From Prevotella melaninogenica (lineage in GTDB: Bacteria; Bacteroidota; Bacteroidia; Bacteroidales; Bacteroidaceae): DNA of 64,000 bases. The position numbers and the translations under genes were made by a program. Each line of letters opens with the position of its first letter. The first letter of the stretch is position 1. The stretch spans positions 248,001-312,000 of the forward strand of contig NZ_AP018049.1 of assembly GCF_003609775.1 (NCBI RefSeq). The letters run 5' to 3'. Shown here one piece after another: positions 35,545-44,253 of the stretch. The notes beneath the pieces were generated by a model. It was given only the letters and a program-made list of their open reading frames with translations. It was not told the origin of the DNA and made no database searches.

Positions 35545-36270
35545 ATGATTTTGAAGTCAAAGGCAATTGTTTTGCGTTCTCTGAAGTTCGGTGATTCATC
35601 GCTAATAATTGATATGTTTACCGAGTTAGAGGGGCGTATTTCTTTTATAACGCGCATTCCTAAGACGGCGAAAGGGAAGATTAAGAAGCAGTATTTTCAA
35701 CCACTGACCTTACTTGACCTTGAATTTGATTATCGTCCGCGAACCTCTTTGCAGCGTATAAAGGAAGTGCGTATCCTTCGCCCTTACGGCTCTATCCCCT
35801 TTGATCCAGTGAAGTCGGCTATCCTTCTCTTTCTTTCTGAATTCCTTTATTATGTTACTCGCGGTGAGCAACAGAATGCCCACCTATATAATTATGTATG
35901 CGCGAGTATGGAATGGTTGGATGAGGCTGAGCGTGATTATGCCAATTTCCATCTTGTCTTTATGATGCGTTTGAGTCGTTTCATCGGTTTCTTCCCTAAT
36001 CTTGATGCCTATCAGGCGGATGCTTGCTTTGATCTTCGCAATGCAACCTTTACAGCAAGTGCACCTCTTCATTCTGATTATCTACTCCCTGCAGATGCAG
36101 CAGGTATTAATCAGTTGATTCGTATGGATTACGAGAATATGCATCTTTTCCGTCTATCTCGTCACAATCGCAATCGTATTTCTGATATAGTATTGCATTA
36201 CTATCGAATTCATGTGCCTGATATGCCTGAACTAAAAAGTTTTCAGGTAATGCGCGAGCTGTTTAGTTAG
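35545..36270 (+). CDS. recO: DNA repair protein RecO
   Basis: RecO helps load RecA at gaps as part of RecFOR. It has 241 residues. The N-terminal OB fold is clear (KSKAIVLRSLKFGDSSLIIDMFTE, then GRISFITRIPKTAKGK), followed by the helical domain. The four-Cys zinc motif found in some RecO proteins is not present. The gene diverges from tRNA-Glu/rpsT. Confidence 0.94.
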   Translation: MILKSKAIVLRSLKFGDSSLIIDMFTELEGRISFITRIPKTAKGKIKKQYFQPLTLLDLEFDYRPRTSLQRIKEVRILRPYGSIPFDPVKSAILLFLSEFLYYVTRGEQQNAHLYNYVCASMEWLDEAERDYANFHLVFMMRLSRFIGFFPNLDAYQADACFDLRNATFTASAPLHSDYLLPADAAGINQLIRMDYENMHLFRLSRHNRNRISDIVLHYYRIHVPDMPELKSFQVMRELFS

Positions 36271-36355
36271 TGTGCTTTATGATGTTTATTAGGCGTTAAT
36301 ATTGCCCTTAAAGTAAGCGCATATTATACTTATAGATAGTCTTTATCGAATTATT

Positions 36356-36443
36356 TTCATGAAAGAAAATATTTTTCTTCATGAAAAGAAATATTTATCT
36401 TCATGAAAATAATTTCTTTTTTTCATGATAATAATTCACGATT
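36356..36443. repeat. 22-bp-period TTCATGAA array, locus 2
   Basis: Units begin at 36356, 36378, 36400 and 36422, each exactly 22 bp apart (TTCATGAA three times, then TTCATGAT). Spacers are AATATTTNTC-like, as at 24349. Confidence 0.8.
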
Positions 36444-36469
36444 GGTATTTTGTTGCTTGTTTTTTTTAT

Positions 36470-36477
36470 TACTTTTG
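36470..36477 (+). promoter_or_regulatory. -7 box of the YeiH-type gene
   Basis: TACTTTTG about 50 bp before the ATG at 36529. Confidence 0.55.
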
Positions 36478-36528
36478 TGGACTTGAAGCATGAAAATTCA
36501 AACTTAACCTATTATATAATATAAGTCT

Positions 36529-37575
36529 ATGAAGTTAACAGAACAGCGCAGTAGTATGCTTCATGGTGTACTGCTGATTACTTTGTTTGCCTGTGCAGCG
36601 TTCTATATCGGTGATATGGGATGGGTGAAAGCACTTTCGTTGAGTCCGATGGTCGTTGGTATTATCTTGGGTATGCTTTATGCCAACAGTCTTCGTAATA
36701 ATCTTCCAGAGTCTTGGGTGCCCGGTATTGCCTTCTGTGGAAAACGTGTTTTGCGCTTTGGTATTATTCTTTATGGTTTCCGTTTGACCTTTCAAGACGT
36801 GGTGGCAGTGGGTTTTTCTGCTATCATTGTGGATGCAATTATCGTATGTGGAACGATTCTCTTAGGTGTTTTGGTCGGTAGACTCTTGAAGATGGATCGC
36901 AGTATAGCTCTTTTGGCAGCTTGTGGAAGTGGTATCTGTGGAGCTGCAGCGGTATTAGGTGTCGATGGTGCTATCCGTCCGAAGCCTTATAAGACAGCTG
37001 TGGCTGTAGCGACGGTGGTCATCTTCGGAACACTATCAATGTTCCTTTATCCTATTCTTTATCGTGCAGGTGTCTTTGATTTATCACCCGATGCAATGGG
37101 AATCTTTGCAGGTTCGACGATTCATGAGGTGGCTCATGTCGTTGGTGCAGGTAATGCCATGGGTGCTGCAGTGAGCAATTCAGCCATTATTGTTAAGATG
37201 ATTCGTGTGATGATGTTGGTACCTGTGTTGTTGGTTATAGCCTTCTTTGTGGCAAAGAATGTTGCTGGACGAGGTGAAGAAGCAGGTAGTAGTAGCAAGA
37301 TAAACATCCCTTGGTTTGCGATTCTCTTCCTTGTGGTCATCGGTTTCAACTCATTGAACTTACTTCCGAAAGAGCTTGTCGACTTTATCAATACCCTCGA
37401 TACCTTCCTGCTTACAATGGCTATGTCTGCACTTGGTGCTGAAACGAGTATTGATAAGTTTAAGAAAGCAGGCTTTAAACCTTTCCTCTTGGCTGCAATT
37501 CTATGGTGCTGGCTAATCGGTGGAGGTTATTGCTTGGCAAAGTATTTGGTCCCAATGTTGGGTGTTGGATGTTAG
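36529..37575 (+). CDS. YeiH/UPF0324-family membrane protein (putative sulfate exporter type)
   Basis: 348 residues with about ten hydrophobic segments and family motifs such as LGMLYANSLRNNLP, LLAACGSGICGAAAVLGVDG and AGSTIHEVAHVVGAG. The family (Cons_hypoth698) is annotated as putative sulphate exporters, but the transport activity is poorly proven. The C-terminal residues PMLGVGC are encoded by the edge of a GT-rich repeat tract, so the end of the protein may be repeat-derived. Confidence 0.88.
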   Translation: MKLTEQRSSMLHGVLLITLFACAAFYIGDMGWVKALSLSPMVVGIILGMLYANSLRNNLPESWVPGIAFCGKRVLRFGIILYGFRLTFQDVVAVGFSAIIVDAIIVCGTILLGVLVGRLLKMDRSIALLAACGSGICGAAAVLGVDGAIRPKPYKTAVAVATVVIFGTLSMFLYPILYRAGVFDLSPDAMGIFAGSTIHEVAHVVGAGNAMGAAVSNSAIIVKMIRVMMLVPVLLVIAFFVAKNVAGRGEEAGSSSKINIPWFAILFLVVIGFNSLNLLPKELVDFINTLDTFLLTMAMSALGAETSIDKFKKAGFKPFLLAAILWCWLIGGGYCLAKYLVPMLGVGC

Positions 37576-37760
37576 ATGCTGGGTGTTAGGTGTTGAATTT
37601 TGGGTGATGATGATGTGTAAATGTTGGCTTGGTTGTTGGGTTTTGAATGTTAGGTGTTGATAAAGTGCGCATCCGAAGGAACATGTTTGGTGTTTGGGTG
37701 ATGAATGTTAGGTGATGATGAAGTGCGCATTCGAGGGAACATGTAGGAGAAGGTGATGTT
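37556..37760. repeat. GT-rich repeat tract with a 42-bp direct repeat
   Basis: The plus strand is nearly free of C, with GGTGTTGG/GGTGATGATG words. Within it, 37645-37686 and 37703-37744 are near-identical direct repeats (core AAGTGCGCATYCGARGGAAC), 58 bp apart. It begins inside the last codons of the YeiH-type gene. Confidence 0.65.
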
Positions 37761-37789
37761 GAGTATTTGTTGTTTATGAAATGTGTTTC

Positions 37790-37826
37790 AAAAGTAAAAG
37801 CACCTGTTTTTTGTAGACAGGTGCTT
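37790..37826 (-). terminator. Terminator of the DUF4468 gene
   Basis: AAGCACCTGT / ACAGGTGCTT stem, followed by TTTTACTTTTG on the minus strand. Confidence 0.88.
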
Positions 37827-37872
37827 GATAATGTAAGTTTTGCTGCTATTAAATCGTAATTTCTCTTTTTGA

Positions 37873-38553
37873 CTACCAATTATCGTTTTCGTTGCCTGCT
37901 ACGCCATGCTTGACCGCTTCTTCAATCTTGTCCATAATTACATTGGAGTAAGCATGAGCCATGACAAGTGCTTTTGCTGAAGTCTTCTTGTGGCTGTCTT
38001 TTTCTGTAAATGGAAAGCATTGTTCAATAGGCCAATTCTCTTCTGTTAAAGTCGCACGAGAGCCACCCATCCCACCGAGGAAACCTCCTCCAATCTTTTT
38101 GTCTACTTTGTAGAAAGGTATAGTGTAAGTTATTCTCACCTTTCCATCTTTGATGTCAGTCTTTATAATTGGTGTTAGATTTACTGTATATGAATTTGCT
38201 CCTCCTGTATGTGAAGCAATGGCATCAACATTTCCCTTAGCAATAATTACACCTGCTTCTTTGTCATTTAATTGAATAACAGATTTTCCACTTCCAAAAG
38301 TATTACTGTACCAGTAATTTAGGATGACGTATAGTTGTGTCTTTGTCTTTTCTGGTGCCTCAATAACTTGCGTATAAGTTAGTGCTTTGTTTTTGTCTAA
38401 TTGTAACTGGCTTGTAAGGCTTTTTGCAGCATCATACCACTTTTCTCCATACTTTTCCTTGGCATACTTTTCCAACTCTTCTGCCCTCATTATTTGGGCA
38501 TTTACTCCGATAGCCAATAAAAGCATAACGGCACATAAAAACAGTTTTTTCAT
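37873..38553 (-). CDS. Secreted DUF4468-type protein
   Basis: 226 residues with a signal peptide (MKKLFLCAVMLLLAIGVNAQ). The middle part (TYTQVIEAPEKTKTQLYVILNYW, then GVIIAKGNVDA and KVRITYTIPFYKV) fits the DUF4468 TBP-like fold found in many Bacteroidales secreted proteins of unknown function. The C-terminal third is Gly-rich (GGGFLGGMGG) and then helical. A strong terminator follows. A structured RNA gene lies upstream on the same strand with its own terminator. Confidence 0.75.
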   Translation of the reverse strand: MKKLFLCAVMLLLAIGVNAQIMRAEELEKYAKEKYGEKWYDAAKSLTSQLQLDKNKALTYTQVIEAPEKTKTQLYVILNYWYSNTFGSGKSVIQLNDKEAGVIIAKGNVDAIASHTGGANSYTVNLTPIIKTDIKDGKVRITYTIPFYKVDKKIGGGFLGGMGGSRATLTEENWPIEQCFPFTEKDSHKKTSAKALVMAHAYSNVIMDKIEEAVKHGVAGNENDNW

Positions 38554-38601
38554 CTTTATTTGAATTTAATTAAGTAAAATCCCGTTTCTCCTGTGCCAAT
38601 A

Positions 38602-38774
38602 AAAAAAGGCGCAGGTCTTCTCCATACGCCTCACGGTTCACCACAAACCACAACTGTATATGGGAAAACCTGCACCTGTAAGATGCAAGGTCCCAATAAC
38701 AGTTGTTTTGCTCTGTTCTCGTGTGGTGATTGTGAGGCTATTGAGCAAAAAGTGTTGTGTCCCTAAAAGAACAC
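38602..38774 (-). ncRNA. 6S-like structured RNA
   Basis: A minus-strand promoter (box 38779-38786) and a T-run end (38602-38610) define a transcript of about 170 nt without an ORF. It folds as one long rod: closing stem GCCTCAC..CACCACA / TGTGGTG..GTGAGGC, an asymmetric internal bubble, an upper stem AACAACTGT / ACAGTTGT, and an apical stem TGGGA../..TCCCA. That rod with a central bubble and about this length is the 6S RNA architecture (an open-promoter mimic that binds RNA polymerase). The match is structural, not by recognised sequence. Confidence 0.55.
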
Positions 38775-38778
38775 ATTG

Positions 38779-38786
38779 CAAAAATA
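38779..38786 (-). promoter_or_regulatory. -7 box of the 6S-like RNA
   Basis: TATTTTTG followed by C on the minus strand, just before the predicted RNA 5' end. Confidence 0.6.
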
Positions 38787-38861
38787 GTAAAAATACCTTA
38801 AATAAACAACAATAATATCATCTTTCTTTTAGTAAAGTAAAATAAAGTTTGTAGTAAGAAC

Positions 38862-38898
38862 TAAAAAGGCTGAACTTCTTTCGGAGTCCAGCCTTTTC
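38862..38898 (-). terminator. Terminator of the division and wall cluster
   Basis: AAAAGGCTGGACT / AGTTCAGCCTTTTT stem 19 bp after the ftsZ stop. Confidence 0.9.
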
Positions 38899-38916
38899 TT
38901 ATTTTTGATATAACTA

Positions 38917-40245
38917 TTATACGAAGCTAATAACGCCCTCAACAGCGCCTTCGTTGCTTTCGTTTTCTTCATTATCTTGCTCAGGATTACTGATGCGTTT
39001 GATGTCCTTAATCATCTGTTTAGTACGCTTGTAGGTTGGGGTGTTCTCTACAGCAAGGATAACATCCTCGTTGTCGAGTTCATCCGCAGTAAAGCGATAG
39101 ATGTGCGGACGATGCTTGTATTGTGAGCTGTTGTTGTCCTTATAGAAACGATCACGACGGTCACGACGCTCTGCAGCCTTCTCCTCTTCCTCTGCCTTGC
39201 GTGCTGCATCTTCCTGTGTCTGCTTCTTAATATGGCTACCCATACCGTCAACATCCTCAATGCCAAAGCCCGTTGCAAGGATAGTAACCTTAACCTTCTT
39301 GTCGAGTTCAGGGTCAATAGCAAGTCCCCATTTCAACTCGAAGTCTGCGCTGAAGTGGTTCATGAACTCTGTCACATCACCCATTTCCTCCATTGTCAGA
39401 CCTGGGTTGTCCTTGTCGTCAGTATTGAAGTTGATAGAGAGCAAAATCTTCTTTGACTTATAGACATCGTTGTCGTTGAGCAATGGTGAGTTGAGTGCGT
39501 CCTCAATTGCCTGCTTCACACGACCTTCACCCTCACCGTAACCAGTAGACATGATAGCTACGCCACCATCTTTGAGGACTGTCTTTACATCGTTGAAGTC
39601 GAGGTTCATAATACCATGAACGGTGATAATCTCTGCAATACTCTTAGCAGCAACGCTCAGTGTGTCGTCAGCCTTACGGAAACCATTGAGCAAACTCAGT
39701 TCAGGATAAATCTCGCGGAGACGTTCGTTGTTGATGACGAGCAGTGCATCGACATGCTTTGCCATCTCTTCAACGCCATCCAACGCCTGATCTATCTTCT
39801 TAGCTCCCTCGAAACGGAAAGGAATGGTAACGATACCCACGGTGAGAATGCCCAATTCCTTGCTGACACGTGCGATGACAGGTGCTGCACCAGTACCCGT
39901 TCCACCACCCATACCAGCGGTGATAAATGCCATCTTCGTACCATCGTTGAGCATACGCTTGATATCCTCACTGGTCTCTTCAGCAGCCTGACGTGCACGC
40001 TCAGGACGGTTTCCAGCACCTAATCCTTCTTTACCCAATTGCAGATGAACAGGAACAGGAGAGTCGTTGAGTGCTTGTGCATCCGTGTTGCAGAGTACGA
40101 AGGTCACATCGTGGATACCTTCTCTGTACATGTGGTTTACGGCGTTACCACCACCACCACCGACACCAATGACCTTGATGATGCTATCAGCTACATCGCC
40201 GTCACCGAAGTCTAATATATCCATTTTATTATTGTTGTCTGCCAT
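38917..40245 (-). CDS. ftsZ: Cell division protein FtsZ
   Basis: Tubulin-like GTPase that forms the Z ring. I chose the ATG at 40245 (MADNNNKMDIL); the longer frame runs back into the ftsA-ftsZ gap. Of 442 residues, the GTPase core includes GVGGGGGNAVNHM, the tubulin signature GGGTGTG, NNERLREIYP and FNDV. After about 320 comes a highly charged linker (EEEEKAAERRDRRDR), then an ENTPTYKRTK stretch that resembles the FtsA-binding peptide, then about 45 further acidic residues, so the peptide is not at the very end. Confidence 0.97.
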   Translation of the reverse strand: MADNNNKMDILDFGDGDVADSIIKVIGVGGGGGNAVNHMYREGIHDVTFVLCNTDAQALNDSPVPVHLQLGKEGLGAGNRPERARQAAEETSEDIKRMLNDGTKMAFITAGMGGGTGTGAAPVIARVSKELGILTVGIVTIPFRFEGAKKIDQALDGVEEMAKHVDALLVINNERLREIYPELSLLNGFRKADDTLSVAAKSIAEIITVHGIMNLDFNDVKTVLKDGGVAIMSTGYGEGEGRVKQAIEDALNSPLLNDNDVYKSKKILLSINFNTDDKDNPGLTMEEMGDVTEFMNHFSADFELKWGLAIDPELDKKVKVTILATGFGIEDVDGMGSHIKKQTQEDAARKAEEEEKAAERRDRRDRFYKDNNSSQYKHRPHIYRFTADELDNEDVILAVENTPTYKRTKQMIKDIKRISNPEQDNEENESNEGAVEGVISFV

Positions 40246-40300
40246 AACAGTATGTTGTCTATGTTTATTTCCTATTGTTCTTTTTTGCGTGGGCTGTTGA

Positions 40301-41752
40301 TTACTCTTCATCCTCACTCATAATGATTTTTCCGAAATCTTTCACCTTACGTGAGAATTTATTCCAGAGGCTATTGCGACGCTTCTCCTCTTCGAGTTCG
40401 CGCGCTCTTGCTTCCTCTTCCTCACGCAGCTTTCGCTCTTCCTCTTCACGTTTGCGACGCTCAGCTTCGGCTTTCTTCTTCTCCTCAGGTGTTGGAACAA
40501 TACCCTGTCCCTGTCTTGCAGTAGACGATGGGGTGTAAGGCTGTTCGATAGGTGTTGCTACTGCAACATCATCGTTGTTGAAAAGGTTGTTCTGTGCAGG
40601 GTTATATTCAGCACCAGCACAGTTCATATCGCCTTTGGCAAGCAGTCCAAGAATTGTGTTCATGTCACCATTCTTAGCTGTGATATCAGCATTACTTGAA
40701 GCGATGGTATGTGTTACGAAGTTTGCTTTGCGAATCTTGTCGATATGTGTGGTATTACGAATACAGCGTTCAATGTTCTTTAAGTTCATACCACCACCAG
40801 TGAGAATGATACCGCCAAGCAGTTTGTCGGCATAATCAGATGGTACCTGACACCATACATTCTCAACGATTTCGCCAATACGTGCCTCAACGATTTCAAT
40901 GAATTTGCGGCTCTCTACCGAACGCTCTGAGTCGATAGAGTATTTCAATGTATTATCGATGTCATTATTTTCAGTGAAAGCAGAACCATACTTAAGCTTC
41001 ATGGCCTCAGCATCCTTCTCTTCCATTTGTAGGCTGGCAATGTCCTTTGTAATATTGTTACCACCCAATGGAATGACTGCCAAGTGACGGAGAATGTTCT
41101 TGTAGTACACAGAAACTGTTGTTGTGTCAGCACCGAAGTCAACCAATACACAACCACCACGCTTTTCAGCTTCGCTCAATACAGCGTCAGCCAAAGCCAA
41201 AGGTGCAAGATACATCTCGGCAATAGAGATGCCAGACTTTTCAAAGCAGTTGTTGAGGTTCTCGTAGAAAGCCTTACGCCATAGGATGTTGAGGAAGTTA
41301 CCCTCAAGACGAGTAGCTTTGATACCTACTGGGTCAAGAGAGAATTGGTTGTCAACCTTATACTCCTGTGTGGCAGCATCGAGAATCTCCTGGTCAGGAT
41401 AAGTCATATTGCGGTTGGCATCCATTAACTCATTGATCATCTCTGAGGTAATGATGGTATCAGTAGGCAAATCCTTTACGATAACGTTGCGTACGCTTCG
41501 TATAGACTGTCCTCCCACGCCTACATAGACCTGAGATATCTCACGCTTCAATTGTTTTCTTAGTTTGTTGATGATGCCAGTGAGGCACTGACCGGTCTTG
41601 TCGATGTTATAGACGACACCCTTGCGAATACACTGTGTAGCGTCTTCCTTTACAACGGCAAGCACGGAGATACTGCCGTCAAGATTCTTTCTGCCAGCGA
41701 TTCCCGTAATCTTTGATGAGCCTAATTCAATGGCTACTATGAACTCTGCCAT
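40301..41752 (-). CDS. ftsA: Cell division protein FtsA
   Basis: Actin-like membrane tether for FtsZ. It has 483 residues. IVAIELGSSKITGIAG and VLVDFGADTTTVSVY are the two phosphate loops, with ILTGGGMNLKNIE late in the ATPase fold. A long Glu/Arg/Lys coiled-coil-like insert (about 420-460) precedes the C-terminal amphipathic helix (LWNKFSRKVKDFGKIIM), the expected membrane-targeting part. It ends 55 bp before ftsZ. Confidence 0.95.
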   Translation of the reverse strand: MAEFIVAIELGSSKITGIAGRKNLDGSISVLAVVKEDATQCIRKGVVYNIDKTGQCLTGIINKLRKQLKREISQVYVGVGGQSIRSVRNVIVKDLPTDTIITSEMINELMDANRNMTYPDQEILDAATQEYKVDNQFSLDPVGIKATRLEGNFLNILWRKAFYENLNNCFEKSGISIAEMYLAPLALADAVLSEAEKRGGCVLVDFGADTTTVSVYYKNILRHLAVIPLGGNNITKDIASLQMEEKDAEAMKLKYGSAFTENNDIDNTLKYSIDSERSVESRKFIEIVEARIGEIVENVWCQVPSDYADKLLGGIILTGGGMNLKNIERCIRNTTHIDKIRKANFVTHTIASSNADITAKNGDMNTILGLLAKGDMNCAGAEYNPAQNNLFNNDDVAVATPIEQPYTPSSTARQGQGIVPTPEEKKKAEAERRKREEEERKLREEEEARARELEEEKRRNSLWNKFSRKVKDFGKIIMSEDEE

Positions 41753-41806
41753 ATTCGTTAAGTATTATGTTCCTTATTTTATATTCTCTAAATTGATAGC
41801 TGTTTT

Positions 41807-42745
41807 TTATTCCGTAAGTCCTGCTGAGGCATCTTCTTGCCGTTTCACTTCCTTACGGGCTTTATCTCTTTCCTCCTCTTCTGTACGTTGTATGTCTTCT
41901 ACCTGTTCGGACTTAGCCTTCTTAAGCAGTGTGTCTTCTTCTGCTTTTTCAGCCTTTTCATCACGTTTCTTACAGATGATTTGGTTATCGAATTCTATGT
42001 CGATGTAAGAGTATTTGTTCCAACCTGCTTGTGAAAGACCATATCGGTAGAACTTCTCTAAGCGTGATAACTTCTTTTTAACGAAGATGTTTATATCATG
42101 CTTGCGCTTCCATGGACCATTGTTTTTAGGCAAGTAGCCCATGAAGATGATATGATTACCGACACGTGGTACTAACTCGATGCCTCTGTCTGGTAGGACA
42201 TTGATTTGCTCTATTTGGTTCAGCCATAGCGGTGATGAGCTAATAGCCTTGGCAAGAGGAGCAATGTAAAGGCGTGCGAAGTTGTTGTCTATATTGCCAG
42301 TTGCAATGATTAAGTCGCTCGTGTACTTAGAGTTTGGGAGTATTCCTCCGTTGTCATCAAGATAGTAATCAGCTCCATTGTTACTCTTGATGCGGATAAT
42401 CGGCATACGTTGAGTAATATGGATGTTGACATGTCCATCTTTGGTTTTGTAACACTGGGCTGTATTGATGAAAGGTCCCACTTTCAATGCTTCCTCAATC
42501 TTGCGTGGATTGATATCAGATACCTTCTTATTGAGGGGATAGAGGTGGGCTTTCTCTAATATTTGTTTGATTTCAGTAGCAGTAAGAAAACCTGCATTAT
42601 TAGAGTCAGATATGTTGATATTCACTTTAGTACATAGCTGTTTGCTCTCATCAGGTTTGTTCCATGAGGTAACAGCCATGATGAGATAAATAGCCAGTAC
42701 AACGTCCAGCGCAGTGATAATTATCTTTTTCCACTTAATGTGCAT
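41807..42745 (-). CDS. ftsQ: Cell division protein FtsQ
   Basis: Bitopic divisome protein linking early and late proteins. It has 312 residues: a short cytoplasmic start, one transmembrane helix (about 10-28, ITALDVVLAIYLIMAV), then POTRA-like and beta domains (INPRKIEEALKVGPFINTAQCYK, VNIHITQRMPIIRI). The last 50 residues are a charged EK/ER tail (EEEERDKARKEVKRQ) beyond the normal fold. The assignment rests on these patterns and on its position between murC and ftsA. Confidence 0.9.
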   Translation of the reverse strand: MHIKWKKIIITALDVVLAIYLIMAVTSWNKPDESKQLCTKVNINISDSNNAGFLTATEIKQILEKAHLYPLNKKVSDINPRKIEEALKVGPFINTAQCYKTKDGHVNIHITQRMPIIRIKSNNGADYYLDDNGGILPNSKYTSDLIIATGNIDNNFARLYIAPLAKAISSSPLWLNQIEQINVLPDRGIELVPRVGNHIIFMGYLPKNNGPWKRKHDINIFVKKKLSRLEKFYRYGLSQAGWNKYSYIDIEFDNQIICKKRDEKAEKAEEDTLLKKAKSEQVEDIQRTEEEERDKARKEVKRQEDASAGLTE

Positions 42746-42787
42746 ATCTTCTCTCTTTTACTTTAAGAGTTTTTGTTTTCTTTCTTC

Positions 42788-44164
42788 TTACTTCTCGTTG
42801 AGTATCTTTGCAATCTCTGGGACATAATTGTCGAGATTACCAGCACCCAATACAACCAGAACATCAAAGTCTCTTGACTTTACAAAGTCGAGAACATCGT
42901 CCTTCTGAATCATCTGCTTCTCAATGTTAGGACTGAGATTATCATAGATGAGTTCGCTTGTTACACCTGAGATAGGCTCTTCGCGAGCAGGATAAATCTC
43001 TGTCAATACCACTTCATCAAAATGGCTAAGTGCTTCTGCAAACTCCTTATAGAAGTCACGTGTTCGTGTGTAGAGGTGTGGCTGGAAGATTGCAGTAACC
43101 TTCTTGTCAGCATAGAGTTCCTTAAGACTCTTTGCACTCTGCAGAATCTCCTTTGGATGATGCGCATAGTCAGAGAGGAACACATGGCGGTCGTTCTTTA
43201 TCTTGAAGTCGAAACGACGATCAACGCCACCGTATGTCTTCATTCCATTGCGCAGTTCTTCTGCTGTACAACCATTGAGTTGAGCCATTGCCATTGCTGA
43301 GATACCATTTTCGATATTGATAGGAATTGGTTGTCCAAGTTCTACATCCTTAATGTTTTCGATAGGAGAAATGAAGTTGAAAGTGATAGTTCCGTTTTCA
43401 ATTCGTATATTTTCAGCGTGGAAGTCGCCTTCATCACGGCTGTATTCATAGATTCTAACACCTTCTTGTACGTTTGGCTTCATCTCTAATCCTTTGCGGA
43501 TAATGAGTGCACCTCCCTTTTGAATGAGTTCTGTATAGTGACGGAAACTCTCAAGGTAAGCCTCTTTTGTACCATAAATATCCAAGTGGTCAGGGTCTGT
43601 TGAGGTGATAACGCTCATCCAAGGACGCAACCAATGGAAAGAACGGTCGAACTCGTCTGCCTCAATCACAACAAAGTCGCTGTGGTCAGAGAGGATATAA
43701 TTAGTGCCATAGTTCTTGGAAATACCACCAAGGAAGGCGTTACAGTCCAAATGACTTTGGTGCATAAGGTGTGCACACATACTGGAAGTCGTTGTTTTTC
43801 CATGTGTTCCAGCAAAGCAAAGACCCTTATGTGTGCGGGTGAGTGTGCCGAGAACCTGTGCACGTTTCTGAATCTCAAAGCCATTCTCGCGGAAGTAAAC
43901 CAGCTCAGCATGGTTAGAAGGGATGGCAGGTGTGTAGATTACCAACGTTGATGCTGGTTCTTTGCACGCTGCAGGGATGAGTTGAACATCCTCCTCATAA
44001 TGAATATCCATTCCTTCTTTCTCCAAAGTGTGGGTAAGTTCGGATGGAGTTTTGTCATAACCTGCTACTATCAATCCTTTATGAAGGAAATAGCGAGCAA
44101 TAGCACTCATGCCGATGCCACCTGCACCTACGAAGTAAACTGATTTAATATCTTTGAGTTCCAT
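42788..44164 (-). CDS. murC: UDP-N-acetylmuramate--L-alanine ligase
   Basis: Adds L-Ala to UDP-MurNAc, the first amino acid of the wall peptide. It has 458 residues: Rossmann start YFVGAGGIGMSAIARY, ATP loop GTHGKTTTSSM, EADEFDRSF, STDPDHLDIYG, and the C-terminal DYAHHPKEI. All Mur ligase domains are complete. It lies between murG and ftsQ. Confidence 0.97.
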   Translation of the reverse strand: MELKDIKSVYFVGAGGIGMSAIARYFLHKGLIVAGYDKTPSELTHTLEKEGMDIHYEEDVQLIPAACKEPASTLVIYTPAIPSNHAELVYFRENGFEIQKRAQVLGTLTRTHKGLCFAGTHGKTTTSSMCAHLMHQSHLDCNAFLGGISKNYGTNYILSDHSDFVVIEADEFDRSFHWLRPWMSVITSTDPDHLDIYGTKEAYLESFRHYTELIQKGGALIIRKGLEMKPNVQEGVRIYEYSRDEGDFHAENIRIENGTITFNFISPIENIKDVELGQPIPINIENGISAMAMAQLNGCTAEELRNGMKTYGGVDRRFDFKIKNDRHVFLSDYAHHPKEILQSAKSLKELYADKKVTAIFQPHLYTRTRDFYKEFAEALSHFDEVVLTEIYPAREEPISGVTSELIYDNLSPNIEKQMIQKDDVLDFVKSRDFDVLVVLGAGNLDNYVPEIAKILNEK

Positions 44165-44253
44165 GTGTTATATATTCTTTTTCTTTCTTTTATTTGGGAG
44201 TAGAACAGCGTTCTACGATAGTATCTTTCAATCCTATCTGTTGGAAGTTTGTT

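Noticed and set aside
40246..40317. Longer N-terminus of FtsZ
   Set aside because: The extra 24 residues run into the ftsA-ftsZ gap and lack similarity to FtsZ; MADNNNK fits the family better.
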